Of a stretch of 64,000 nt of DNA, positions 19,097-26,781 are shown one piece after another. Under the pieces are notes generated by a model. The model worked only from the letters and a program-made list of their open reading frames with translations. It was not told the origin of the DNA and made no database searches. Both the position numbers and the translations under genes were made by a program. The stretch comes from Faucicola osloensis_D (GTDB lineage: Bacteria > Pseudomonadota > Gammaproteobacteria > Pseudomonadales > Moraxellaceae): assembly GCA_020041925.1 (NCBI GenBank), contig CP083409.1. One strand, 5' to 3'. Each line of letters opens with the position of its first letter. Within the stretch, counting starts at the first letter, position 1.

Positions 19097-19115
19097 GATA
19101 ATAAGAATAATTATC
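19097..19115. promoter_or_regulatory. Fur box upstream of bfd
   Basis: GATAATAAGAATAATTATC matches 16 of 19 positions of the Fur consensus and lies 36 bases before the bfd ATG. This gives bfd its own iron-responsive start site, separate from exbBD. Confidence 0.75.
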
Positions 19116-19150
19116 ATTATTATATAAGAAAATTTATCAATGAGGTGCGT

Positions 19151-19354
19151 ATGTTTGTGTGTATCTGTAATGCGGTCAAAGAAAGTCAAATCAAAACAGC
19201 CATTGAACAAGGTCATGACAGCTTAGAGGCATTACAAGCTGAGCTTGATGTAGCTACTTGTTGTGGCGGCTGTCAGCCAATGATTGAAGGTTATCTCGAA
19301 GAGTACGCCCAGAGCATCAATAATTATACGCACCTATTTATTGAAGTTGCCTAG
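19151..19354 (+). CDS. bfd: Bacterioferritin-associated ferredoxin
   Basis: 67-residue [2Fe-2S] protein that donates electrons to bacterioferritin to release stored iron. The four ligands are visible as C4-x-C6 and C38-x2-C41, as in E. coli Bfd. I start at the ATG at 19151, where GAGGTG gives a ribosome binding site. Fur control upstream fits mobilisation of stores under iron starvation. It is followed by the two bacterioferritin genes, which start 186 bases downstream without a clear Fur box. Confidence 0.9.
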   Translation: MFVCICNAVKESQIKTAIEQGHDSLEALQAELDVATCCGGCQPMIEGYLEEYAQSINNYTHLFIEVA

Positions 19355-19539
19355 TTTATTAACGTTGCCTACTAACTTGTTATCGTACACACCCAAACTT
19401 ATTCATTAATCTCAATGAATGAGCGACTGACAAATATTGTAAATTATTTGCTGCGGTGAATTGTTTTTAACGTCACTTTAATTTAGTATTTCAGATAATA
19501 CCCAACCTTTGTTTCTGTTCATTTTTCAAGGATATACCC

Positions 19540-20019
19540 ATGAAAGGCAGCCAAGCTGTTATTGATTATCTAAATTTCTTAATTAGTGGTGAACTGGGCG
19601 CTCGTGACCAGTACTTTATTCATGCGCAAATGTATCATGAATGGCATTATCCAAAACTTCATACGCGTATGCATCATGAAATGGAAGAAGAAAGCGATCA
19701 TGCGCGCGCCTTAATCAATCGTGTGTTGATGCTAGAAGGCACGCCCAACATGAAAGTTGCCGATATCAACATCGGTCATGATGTGCCAAGTATGCTAAAA
19801 GCCGATCTGCAGCTTGAATACGCGGTTCGTCAACATCTCAAAGACGGCATTGCGCTTTGTGAGCAAGAGCAAGACTATGTAACCCGTGAGATTTTGGTCG
19901 CCCAATTGGTCGATACCGAAGAAGACCATGCGCATTGGTTGGAGCAGCAGTTAAGACTGATTGATATGATGGGACTAGCCAATTATCTGCAATCTCAGCT
20001 CGGTGACATCTCTGAATAA
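19540..20019 (+). CDS. bfrA: Bacterioferritin subunit with intact ferroxidase site, lacking the haem Met
   Basis: Four-helix subunit of the 24-mer iron store, 159 residues. The diiron ferroxidase ligands are all present: E18, Y25, E51, H54, a Glu at 93, E127 and H130. The haem-ligating Met52 of E. coli Bfr is Ser here. This is the pattern of the ferroxidase-type subunit in two-subunit bacterioferritins, as in Neisseria BfrA. The start has AAGGA ahead of it. It is followed by the complementary subunit after 35 bases, and the stop codon lies in a 16-base direct duplication. Confidence 0.92.
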   Translation: MKGSQAVIDYLNFLISGELGARDQYFIHAQMYHEWHYPKLHTRMHHEMEEESDHARALINRVLMLEGTPNMKVADINIGHDVPSMLKADLQLEYAVRQHLKDGIALCEQEQDYVTREILVAQLVDTEEDHAHWLEQQLRLIDMMGLANYLQSQLGDISE

Positions 20020-20046
20020 GGCGACAAAGCAATAAGGCAACTAAGG
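20015..20046 (+). repeat. 16-base duplication spanning the bfrA stop and the bfrB ribosome binding site
   Basis: AATAAGGCGACAAAGC (20015-20030) is followed directly by AATAAGGCAACTAAGG (20031-20046). The first copy includes the bfrA stop codon. The second ends in AAGG, nine bases before the bfrB ATG. Confidence 0.6.
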
Positions 20047-20054
20047 TAAACATT

Positions 20055-20525
20055 ATGCAAGTCGATAAAGAAATTCTAAGAGCGCTAAACCAAGTTTTGG
20101 GTCAAGCATTGATTGCTATTAACCAATACTTCTTACACGCGCGTATCGCCAAAAACTGGGGACTGAGTGAACTCAATGAAAAATTGTATCATCAGTCGAT
20201 TCATGAGATGAAATGGGCAGATGACCTCATTGAGCGTATCTTAATGCTAGATGGTCTGCCAAACTTGCAAGAGCTTGGCAAAATTTTAATCGGTGAAAAT
20301 GTCGCTGAAATTTTGCGTTGTGATTTGCAGTTGGAGTATCAAAAAACTGACATCATCAAAAATGCGATTGCTTTATGTGAGCAGCAACGCGATTTTGTCT
20401 CTCGCAAATTATTGGTCAAACTCAAAGACGGTAGTGAAGAGCACATTGATTGGCTAGAAACGCAAATGGAACTGGTGACCTCGATGGGTATCGAAAATTA
20501 TACGCAAAGTCTATTAGATTCATAA
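20055..20525 (+). CDS. bfrB: Bacterioferritin subunit with haem Met but degenerate ferroxidase site
   Basis: 156-residue bacterioferritin that keeps the haem ligand Met52 (EMKWADD). It has lost three ferroxidase ligands: residue 18 is Ala, residue 54 is Trp and residue 127 is Ser, while Y25, E51, E94 and H130 remain. It therefore looks specialised for haem binding and Bfd-mediated electron transfer, while the preceding subunit oxidises iron. Mixed 24-mers are known for such pairs. The two genes surely form one transcript, ending at the hairpin at 20703. Confidence 0.92.
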   Translation: MQVDKEILRALNQVLGQALIAINQYFLHARIAKNWGLSELNEKLYHQSIHEMKWADDLIERILMLDGLPNLQELGKILIGENVAEILRCDLQLEYQKTDIIKNAIALCEQQRDFVSRKLLVKLKDGSEEHIDWLETQMELVTSMGIENYTQSLLDS

Positions 20526-20552
20526 AGCGTATCAGCGTGTCGGAATAACTGT

Positions 20553-20645
20553 ATGAACCATCAATATACGCAAGCCGCGTTGATTTCTGTCATCTCTATA
20601 CTGATGGCATGGCTTATCATTATCTTAGTGGCAGTGATTTACTGA
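20553..20645 (+). CDS. Possible 30-residue single-span membrane peptide
   Basis: An ATG 28 bases after bfrB, with GGA about eight bases upstream, opens a 30-residue frame: a short polar start (MNHQYTQAA) and one strongly hydrophobic segment to the end. I recognise no family. It lies before the bfr terminator and would share that transcript. Small membrane proteins of this kind are common, but so are chance frames of this size. Confidence 0.3.
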   Translation: MNHQYTQAALISVISILMAWLIIILVAVIY

Positions 20646-20702
20646 TTGTCGTTGTAGTTGTCGTGTTTGGCATATTGGTATAGCCAAGATTATGGATGAT
20701 TT

Positions 20703-20733
20703 CGGCTGGCAGTGTTCGTTCTGCCAGCCGTTT
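20703..20733 (+). terminator. Terminator of the bacterioferritin operon
   Basis: CGGCTGGCAG (20703-20712) and CTGCCAGCCG (20721-20730) form a perfect 10-pair stem followed by TTT. The tail is short but the stem is strong. Confidence 0.65.
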
Positions 20734-20802
20734 GGTGAGTTGTGTTAAGAGGCTGTTTTTAGTCAAAATGTGTTTTGCAAGATTTGTTTTACAAGAGATG
20801 TT

Positions 20803-21801
20803 TTAAAAACCTTCTAGTACAATTTTGCCTTTTGACTTACCTGATTCAAGCAACTTATGCGCCTTCTCCAAGTTTGCAGCGTTAATTTTGCCTAGATTTT
20901 GGTTAAGCGTACTTCTAATTTTTTGCTGGTCAACTAACTGGGCAACCTGTTGCAACAGATCACCTTGCTTTTCGATATCATCGGTTTCAAACATTGAACG
21001 GGTGAACATCAGCTCCCAATGGATAGAAATTGATTTAGTCTTAAACGGCATAATATCAAAGGTTTGTGGATCATCGATCAATCCAAGCTTACCTTGTGGT
21101 GCAATCAGAGAAACTATTTGCTTGATATAGGTGTCTGTATGATTGGTAGAGAAGACGTATTTTGGTTTTTCAATACCTAGTGCTTCGATTTGTTCGTTTA
21201 AATCTTTACTATGATCAATCACATGGTCGGCACCCAATGATTTTACCCAAGATTTGGTTTCTTCTCGTGACGCTGTGGTTATCACGGTCAGATTTGTTTT
21301 TGCTTTTAGGAGTTGGATAGCGATTGATCCTACACCGCCTGCACCACCAATAATTAAAATACTGCCAACGTCGGTTTCTGAAATTTGAAACCGATCAAAC
21401 AGCATTTCCCATGCCGTTATTGCAGTCAATGGCAATGCTGCGGCTTCTGCATTAGATACTGTAATGGGTTTAAGACTGATAATTCGTTCATCGACTGCTT
21501 GAAACTCAGCATTACTACCATCTCGGGTTAAATCACAAGCATACCAAACAGAATCTCCTACTTTAAACGAGGTAACTTTTGAGCCAACTTCGATAATTTC
21601 CCCAACGGCATCCCAACCTAAAATACGATTATTTGCTTCAGACGAATTTTTTCTCACTTTGGTATCAACGGGGTTTACAGAGATTGCCTGAACTTTTACC
21701 AGTACATCACGCTCTTTAAGCGTAGGCTTCGCTTTTTCAATATCTACCAATGAATTTTTAAAATCATCATGGTTACTGATAACATATGATACGGCTTTCA
21801 T
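20803..21801 (-). CDS. Zinc-independent medium-chain alcohol dehydrogenase/quinone reductase family protein
   Basis: 332-residue NAD(P)H-dependent reductase of the QOR/zinc-type-alcohol-dehydrogenase-like group. It has the GroES-like N-terminal domain (VQAISVNPVDTKVR and GWDAVGEIIEVGS) and a Rossmann domain with AGGVGS near residue 152. The GHE zinc motif and structural zinc cysteines of true alcohol dehydrogenases are missing, so quinone or enone reduction is more likely. It stands alone on the minus strand beside genes that suggest quinone or electrophile stress. The exact substrate is unknown. Confidence 0.85.
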   Translation of the reverse strand: MKAVSYVISNHDDFKNSLVDIEKAKPTLKERDVLVKVQAISVNPVDTKVRKNSSEANNRILGWDAVGEIIEVGSKVTSFKVGDSVWYACDLTRDGSNAEFQAVDERIISLKPITVSNAEAAALPLTAITAWEMLFDRFQISETDVGSILIIGGAGGVGSIAIQLLKAKTNLTVITTASREETKSWVKSLGADHVIDHSKDLNEQIEALGIEKPKYVFSTNHTDTYIKQIVSLIAPQGKLGLIDDPQTFDIMPFKTKSISIHWELMFTRSMFETDDIEKQGDLLQQVAQLVDQQKIRSTLNQNLGKINAANLEKAHKLLESGKSKGKIVLEGF

Positions 21802-22257
21802 GGATTTGTCCTTTTGTAATAGTGGGTTTAATAGCGGGGTAGTTTAATTAAATGCCGTGTTTTTAGTGTATTGCAGACAGGCTGGCTTGGGTCAGTCAGC
21901 CTAATCTGATAGAATTAATGAAAAATAGTCGATATTCTGAGTCTATGCTAAAGGTGTAAGGTCAAGGGCGCAAGGTTAAGAATGCGAGCTAAGCTCACAT
22001 TTTGCGGCTGTGTTTGCGCGAAAAATAGCCCTTGGTAAATTCCCGTCATTTCTTATTGTACCAGTGTACCCAATCAAAGGTAGCGAGTGCAACATCATTT
22101 ACAGCTTGTCACTTATGCTTATTTCTTTGTTATGGTTAAAGCAAGCATAAAGGGAGTAATATCAGTATCAAATTTAAGCGGATACAGACATTCTCTACGG
22201 CTTAAAGCGCAAATGTTTATGTAACCTTTATACAACAAAGCTATGCGGTAAAGCGGT
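21802..22257. other. Gene-free stretch upstream of the monooxygenase-like gene
   Basis: I see no coding sequence, RNA gene or clear repeat in these roughly 450 bases. They should contain the promoter of the reductase gene on the minus strand. Confidence 0.5.
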
Positions 22258-22286
22258 TTGACATGAATATAACAGTGGTTTAGACT
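22258..22286 (+). promoter_or_regulatory. Probable sigma-70 promoter of the ABM-domain gene
   Basis: TTGACA (22258-22263), a 17-base spacer and TAGACT (22281-22286) lie 50 bases before the chosen ATG at 22336. The -35 is perfect and the -10 matches four of six bases. Confidence 0.5.
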
Positions 22287-22335
22287 CAATTTTGATTCTA
22301 GTCAATGTCGGCTAGTCAATATTGGAGTATTAGTG

Positions 22336-22638
22336 ATGCTTAAAACCGCTTTATATGTCCGTCTTGAAGCTAAACCAGGTAAAGAACAACAAGTAGAAGA
22401 TTTCCTAAAAGCTGGTCTGCCTATCGTCAATGAAGAACCCGCCACAGTTGCATGGTTTGGTCTACGCCTTGGACCTTCAACCTTTGGTATTTTTGATGCA
22501 TTCCCTGATGAAGCAGGTCGCGAGGCTCATTTATCGGGCAAGGTTGCCGCTGCTTTGATGGCTCAAGCAGATGAACTATTTTCAGAACCGCCTTCTATTG
22601 AAAAAGTAGAGGTGTTGGCAAGTAAACTACCAGCTTAG
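22336..22638 (+). CDS. Antibiotic-biosynthesis-monooxygenase (ABM) fold protein
   Basis: 100-residue dimeric alpha/beta ferredoxin-like protein (LYVRLEAKPGKEQQVEDFL and GIFDAFPDEAGREAHLSG are typical ABM features). The family includes quinol monooxygenase YgiN and haem-degrading enzymes; here the haem-degrading pattern is not evident, so a quinol or reactive-carbonyl role is more likely. I start at ATG 22336, with GGAG seven bases upstream, rather than the overlapping GTG at 22333. A strong hairpin follows, so it is monocistronic. Functional assignment beyond the fold is inference. Confidence 0.8.
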   Translation: MLKTALYVRLEAKPGKEQQVEDFLKAGLPIVNEEPATVAWFGLRLGPSTFGIFDAFPDEAGREAHLSGKVAAALMAQADELFSEPPSIEKVEVLASKLPA

Positions 22639-22672
22639 ATTGAAGCCCAATTCTTTTGAGCTTAAGGCTTTT

Positions 22673-22715
22673 AAAGAGCTGCCTAAAATATTAATTAAAA
22701 AGCAGCTCTTTATTA
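22673..22715 (+). terminator. Terminator of the ABM-domain gene
   Basis: AAAGAGCTGC (22673-22682) pairs with GCAGCTCTTT (22702-22711) across a 19-base loop, with a T-rich flank. Confidence 0.75.
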
Positions 22716-23306
22716 TAATTCTATCACTTCACTTAAATCAGTCACTTAGCTAACCGGTCATCCCATACTGTATCATTGACGATTATTTGACTATATATAT
22801 TCAATTACAATATTTTCTTAACTTGCTGATAGCAAGCAATGTGCAAATTTAGATTTTGCGCCATTTAATTACTTACCCTGCAATTAATCATATTACTTTG
22901 TTGTTTTAATCGTTACCAAGTTTTAAATCAAGTTTTAAGCTAGCTATCTTACTGATAAAAACTGCTTTTACCGATGGATTAAATTTTGTTATTTACACTA
23001 TCAATAAATCTACACTACAAATAAATAGACGACTGGTCTATTTTTGTGTATAGTGACGGCATGATGACAGCAAAATCCCAGTGTTGACTAGCGTTGACTA
23101 GTATTTGCAGTGTTGAGTAATTTTTTAAGTTTGTTGGACGGATAATGTTTGCCTAGATATCAGTCGCGCAATCTTTTTCAATGCTACCAATCAATGCTAT
23201 TAAATAAAGGATTGATTTGTTCGACATCTTGTACATTGCGCACACGACTTCTTGCTGTGCTCATGTAGCAATAACCTTAATTCTAAAAACTATCAGAGAA
23301 AATAAC
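22716..23306. other. Long leader and promoter region of the DJ-1/DUF1330 operon
   Basis: About 590 bases without a convincing gene. They hold the operator-promoter at 23025-23054 and then about 250 bases of untranslated leader. The leader includes a GTTGACTAG direct repeat near 23080-23100. A TTG-started extension of the DJ-1 frame from 23217 exists but looks non-coding. Confidence 0.5.
23025..23054 (+). promoter_or_regulatory. TetR-type operator overlapping the promoter of the DJ-1 operon
   Basis: TAGACGACTGGTCTA (23026-23040) is an inverted repeat of TAGAC around five bases. A -10 like TATAGT lies at 23049-23054. At the standard 17-base spacing the -35 would be TAGACG, that is, the left half of the palindrome. 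A near copy lies in front of the tetR gene at 25137, which points to repression by that regulator. Confidence 0.6.
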
Positions 23307-23990
23307 ATGAAAATTTTACTTGTTCTGACCTCACATGACAAACTCGGCAATACTGGTAAGAAAACAGGTTTTTGGCTAGAAGAACTTGCAGCACCGTATT
23401 ATACCTTTATTGATGCGGGTGTTGAAGTTACCCTAGCATCACCTCAAGGGGGGCAGCCACCGCTAGACCCAAAAAGTAAATTAGCCGATGCACAAACTGA
23501 AACCACGCATCGCTTTGAAGCCGATCCCGTGGCAATGCAAGCGTTGGCACAGACGCATAAACTTAGCGAAATTTCTATCGCTGATTATGATGCCGTGTTT
23601 TACCCAGGCGGGCATGGTCCATTGTGGGATTTGGCAGAAGATCCGATTTCAATTGCTCTGATTGAACAAGCGATTGAGTCAGGAAAACCCGTTGCGACAG
23701 TTTGTCACGCCCCAGGTGTTCTTCGTCATGTAAAAACCAGTGATGGCAAGCCTTTGGTCAGCGGTAAATCCGTGACGGGTTTTACCAATACTGAAGAAGA
23801 AGCGGTAGGATTGACCGAAGTTGTACCGTTTTTGGTCGAAGATATGCTCAAAGAAAAAGGTGGTCACTATTCTAAAGCGGGTGATTGGCAAGTGTATGTC
23901 CAAGTAGATGGCTTACTAATTACCGGACAAAATCCTGCGTCTTCTGCTGCAACTGCCAGCGCACTGCTTGAATTGTTAAATAAGGAGTAG
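23307..23990 (+). CDS. DJ-1/PfpI family protein, probable glyoxalase III or deglycase type
   Basis: 227-residue class I amidotransferase-like protein of the Hsp31-like branch. The nucleophile elbow is ATVCHAPG with Cys133 and His134. The WLEELAAPY segment near residue 25 carries the Glu expected to assist the Cys, and YPGGHGPLWDL forms the oxyanion loop. Relatives act on methylglyoxal or glycated products; which reaction applies here is not shown by sequence. The ATG at 23307 is chosen because it starts the core strand MKILLVLTS. It is followed at once by the DUF1330 gene (three-base gap). Confidence 0.88.
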   Translation: MKILLVLTSHDKLGNTGKKTGFWLEELAAPYYTFIDAGVEVTLASPQGGQPPLDPKSKLADAQTETTHRFEADPVAMQALAQTHKLSEISIADYDAVFYPGGHGPLWDLAEDPISIALIEQAIESGKPVATVCHAPGVLRHVKTSDGKPLVSGKSVTGFTNTEEEAVGLTEVVPFLVEDMLKEKGGHYSKAGDWQVYVQVDGLLITGQNPASSAATASALLELLNKE

Positions 23991-23993
23991 CCC

Positions 23994-24293
23994 ATGTCTG
24001 CGTATGTGGTATTTACCCGTGAGCAAACTACAGATGCTGAGGAGCTGGCGCAATATGCACAAAAAGCGCCGCTTGCTCGTGAAGGTCGTGAGCTAACACC
24101 CTTGGCTTTTTATGGTCAATTAGAAGTGCTTGAAGGCAATGAAATTGAAGGCGCTGTTATTCTACGCTTTCCTGATATGGCAGCCGCGCGAGACTGGTAT
24201 AACAGTCCCGTCTATCAAGAAGCCTTACAACATCGTCTAAAAGGGGCAAATTATCGTGCCTTTATTATTGAAGGTGTTGAAGACGCTATTTAA
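23994..24293 (+). CDS. DUF1330 family protein
   Basis: 99-residue small alpha/beta protein with the DUF1330 pattern, seen as GAVILRFPDMAAARDWYNSPVYQEALQHR. The fold is related to the ABM/dimeric barrel group, but no reaction is established for the family. It starts three bases after the DJ-1 gene, with GGAG at the end of the upstream gene serving as the ribosome binding site, so both are clearly one operon. The shared operator suggests induction together by the ligand of the TetR protein encoded downstream on the other strand. Confidence 0.85.
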   Translation: MSAYVVFTREQTTDAEELAQYAQKAPLAREGRELTPLAFYGQLEVLEGNEIEGAVILRFPDMAAARDWYNSPVYQEALQHRLKGANYRAFIIEGVEDAI

Positions 24294-24380
24294 AAAAAGC
24301 ATTTTAAGAAAAAGCACTGCTATCAGATGTGCTAACCTACAAATTAGTACATGACTGATAAACATTGTTATCAAATTAAT

Positions 24381-24430
24381 GTCATAGCAGCCCAGTCATA
24401 CATAATGACTGGGCTGCTATGACAATTTTT
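24381..24430 (+). terminator. Terminator of the DJ-1/DUF1330 operon
   Basis: A perfect 19-pair stem (24381-24399 with 24405-24423) around a five-base loop is followed by AATTTTT. This is one of the longest perfect inverted repeats in the window. Confidence 0.8.
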
Positions 24431-24500
24431 GCAGCTATCATTGTCGTGAAGCCAAGATAGTAAAACTAAGATAGTGATATTAAGCCAGCAAAGCTAACTT

Positions 24501-25109
24501 TTAAGACTTTCCACTTTTTAATAAAAACGCCGTCGCTTTTAAGGCTTCATGTAATGGTGTTTTATCTTTTTGCAGCTTACTTAATAACGCCGCACCCACC
24601 CACATTTGGTAAGTCACTTGGGCTACCGTCAAGGCATCAGTATCTGCTTGGATAGATCCATCTTGCTTGCCCAAAACGATGACCTCAGCAATCCGCTGGA
24701 TTACCTTATCGACGCCATCGGACATAATAGCGCGCATATCTTCAGATAGGTCAGCGACTTCTGCAGCAAGTTTTACAATTAAACAGCTATCTGCCCAACT
24801 ACATGGCGCATCAGGATCTTCAATCCATAAGTTAAAATACCCGATGAGTTTTTGATAAGCGGATTGGTCGCTACGCCAGAGTTCATCTAAACGGCGTTGG
24901 TAATTATCTACATAATACTGTACCAACTCACAGCCGAAAGACTCTTTAGATTTAAAGTAATGATAAAATGAACCTTTAGGGATCTCGCAGCTTTGTAAAA
25001 TTTCTTGTAATCCCACACCACTAAAACCTTTACGCAAAATCAGGTCAGAACTGGTGTTAAGAATGTGTAAGCGTTTTGCTTCAGACTTCTTGATAGGGGC
25101 AGGCTCCAT
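24501..25109 (-). CDS. TetR family transcriptional repressor
   Basis: 202-residue regulator. The N-terminal helix-turn-helix is typical (LILRKGFSGVGLQEIL then IPKGSFYHYFKSKESF). The C-terminal ligand domain includes CSWADSCLIVKLAAEVAD with two Cys residues, which recalls the NemR/AcuR-like group that senses electrophiles. An operator-like sequence lies 28 bases upstream of its start and a closely similar one fronts the DJ-1 operon, so autoregulation and control of that operon are likely. The inducer is unknown. No strong ribosome binding site precedes the ATG. Confidence 0.88.
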   Translation of the reverse strand: MEPAPIKKSEAKRLHILNTSSDLILRKGFSGVGLQEILQSCEIPKGSFYHYFKSKESFGCELVQYYVDNYQRRLDELWRSDQSAYQKLIGYFNLWIEDPDAPCSWADSCLIVKLAAEVADLSEDMRAIMSDGVDKVIQRIAEVIVLGKQDGSIQADTDALTVAQVTYQMWVGAALLSKLQKDKTPLHEALKATAFLLKSGKS

Positions 25110-25136
25110 AGTTATTGTACACGCTATTATAAAAAA

Positions 25137-25151
25137 TAGACCAGTCGTATT
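25137..25151. promoter_or_regulatory. Second copy of the TetR-type operator, upstream of tetR
   Basis: TAGACCAGTCGTATT shares TAGACCAGTCGT with the reverse complement of the site at 23026-23040. One half-site is degenerate (GTATT for GTCTA). The site fits autoregulation. Confidence 0.55.
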
Positions 25152-25388
25152 GTTTTTATTATAACTTATCTACAATGAATGTAAAGAAATTTTCATTGAA
25201 GGTGTTAACTATTAACCACAACAATTCAATATAAAACAAGTATTTATATAAAACTAGATAAGGATTGGATGATTGATTCAGACAGTCGAGACCACGTAAC
25301 AGTCAAAACCGAATGATATGAGTACGGATTTAAAAGTATAGCTTTAAAATAGGGATTGATGCTAATTGCTATTTGATTATTACAATCC
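25152..25388. other. Short gene-free stretch
   Basis: With its flanks the gene-free region spans about 330 bases (25110-25438). Apart from the operator and the tRNA terminator I see nothing in it. Confidence 0.5.
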
Positions 25389-25430
25389 AAAAAATAAAAA
25401 ACCACTGAGGATTAATGCACCTAAGTGGTT
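25389..25430 (-). terminator. Terminator of the tRNA gene
   Basis: On the minus strand AACCACTTAGG pairs with CCTCAGTGGTT (one mismatch) and is followed by TTTTTATTTTTT. It lies directly downstream of the tRNA. Confidence 0.8.
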
Positions 25431-25438
25431 GTTTTATA

Positions 25439-25515
25439 TGGTGGGCCCACACAGACTTGAACTGTGGACCAAAGGATTATGAGTCCTCTGCTCTAACCAA
25501 CTGAGCTATAGGCCC
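25439..25515 (-). tRNA. tRNA with CAT anticodon (elongator Met or, more likely, Ile2)
   Basis: A 77-base cloverleaf with encoded CCA. The acceptor stem is GGGCCTA with TGGGCCC; the D arm is GCTC/GAGC; the anticodon loop is CTCATAA; the T loop is TTCAAGT. The anticodon CAT reads AUG, or AUA if C34 becomes lysidine. The acceptor has C4-G69 and C5-G68, and the segment TTGGTC with TTCAAGTC matches E. coli ileX more than metT. I therefore favour tRNA-Ile2, the TilS substrate, over Met; automatic annotation would say Met. Confidence 0.9.
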
Positions 25516-25665
25516 GAAAGGGTAGTATCACAAATATTGCTAAGCAAATTTGTCAAAACTAGGCTGATTATAATACCTTAAAAAATTATTTTTGCAATGT
25601 GGAAATGGATAATTTTATGCAAAACGCTGATTAAATCAGCATAAACTTGTCTCATAGAATACGCC

Positions 25666-26481
25666 TTATTTGTCTTGTGTCACCGCAATCATCACACCCA
25701 TATATTTATTGTCATTGCGTGACAGCGTCTGACTATACAATGCCGAGGCGCTACCGCCATCCAAAAACAACGCATTGTCACAGCCCAATTGCGATTTGAA
25801 CAAATCGGCAAACTCATAAAAACTGACAGACGTGTCGCTTATCACAAATTTGACGCGGCTAGGATTGCGACCACACACGCCAACACCATTGCGGTACTTT
25901 CTCGAGCTACTATTGGCATCAAATGCCGAATGGATGTTGCCATCGATGACCAGCATGGGTCCAGATTGGGTAGCGAAGGTCGGTTTTGCCCCGTTTGCCA
26001 GTTTTTTTACCATGCTTTGACTTTCAGTGATATGAAAACCTTGGCGGTCTTGCCAAAATACCCCATTGGGCATTAGGTGAAAGTTACCACCGCCCTGCTT
26101 GAGATTTAGGGCTCGGATTTGCTTGCCATTGATGACCGTGTACCCAATCGGCGCAAAGTTGCCATCGTACATCCCTGCATTCATCGCAAATAACAAGGTT
26201 TTGGCAGGTTGCTCACTTGCCAAATAATCGCGCAGGGCAGTAAAGGTCAGTAATAATGGTTGGCTCGTGGACGAGGGATTTTGCCACTGTAGTGAAAAAT
26301 TCGCCGCGTTTTTAGCATCAAGCTCGCAGATACTATAGTCGAACGGCTGGCTTTTTCGCTGACAATCTGGCACGGCTTTGACAGTAAACTGACGTGCCAA
26401 ACCGATACTTGCCACCAATAATAGCGCCAAGCATAGGCTGACAACAGCCGCTTGTGTTTTTGTGATATTTAAGAGCGTCAT
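25666..26481 (-). CDS. Phosphodiester glycosidase (NAGPA-like) family protein, membrane-anchored or secreted
   Basis: 271-residue protein with an N-terminal hydrophobic segment (about residues 13-30), so it should face the periplasm. The NAGPA/DUF2233 core is visible: FAMNAGMYDGNFAPIGY, KQGGGNFHLMPNGVF, ATQSGPMLV, RNGVGVC and CDNALFLDGGSASALY. Relatives remove or cleave sugar phosphodiesters; the bacterial substrate is unknown. It is monocistronic, ends 150 bases from the tRNA that shares its strand, and is divergent from ndk. Confidence 0.85.
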   Translation of the reverse strand: MTLLNITKTQAAVVSLCLALLLVASIGLARQFTVKAVPDCQRKSQPFDYSICELDAKNAANFSLQWQNPSSTSQPLLLTFTALRDYLASEQPAKTLLFAMNAGMYDGNFAPIGYTVINGKQIRALNLKQGGGNFHLMPNGVFWQDRQGFHITESQSMVKKLANGAKPTFATQSGPMLVIDGNIHSAFDANSSSRKYRNGVGVCGRNPSRVKFVISDTSVSFYEFADLFKSQLGCDNALFLDGGSASALYSQTLSRNDNKYMGVMIAVTQDK

Positions 26482-26781
26482 ACCATTGAGAGAAAATTTA
26501 AGCTATTGGCTACTATACCATAGTTGCGTATCACAGAATATATCCGCCATTTATTACAAAAAACTTGTTCAACTTGATATTCTAGCAATTTCGACTTAAC
26601 AGTGATGAATTAAACTAGTTTTTGCCCTCAATATCATTATAATAGGCAACTAAGAACAGCACCCCCGTTTATTCAAATATTCAAATCGCGATTTGACAGA
26701 GCCATCGGGTAGGGTAAGGGCTGTTTTTACAGTTTCTCACACTTAAAATCATAATCCCCTTCAATTTTTAAGGAATTTAAC
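26482..26781. other. Divergent intergenic region with a 16-base palindrome
   Basis: About 300 bases between the NAGPA-like gene and ndk. TCAAATCGCGATTTGA at 26681-26696 is a perfect palindrome 85 bases before the ndk ATG and could be an operator. Nothing else stands out. Confidence 0.4.

Noticed and set aside
23217..23306. N-terminal extension of the DJ-1 protein from a TTG
   Set aside because: The 30 added residues have no family resemblance, and the ATG at 23307 begins the conserved first strand.
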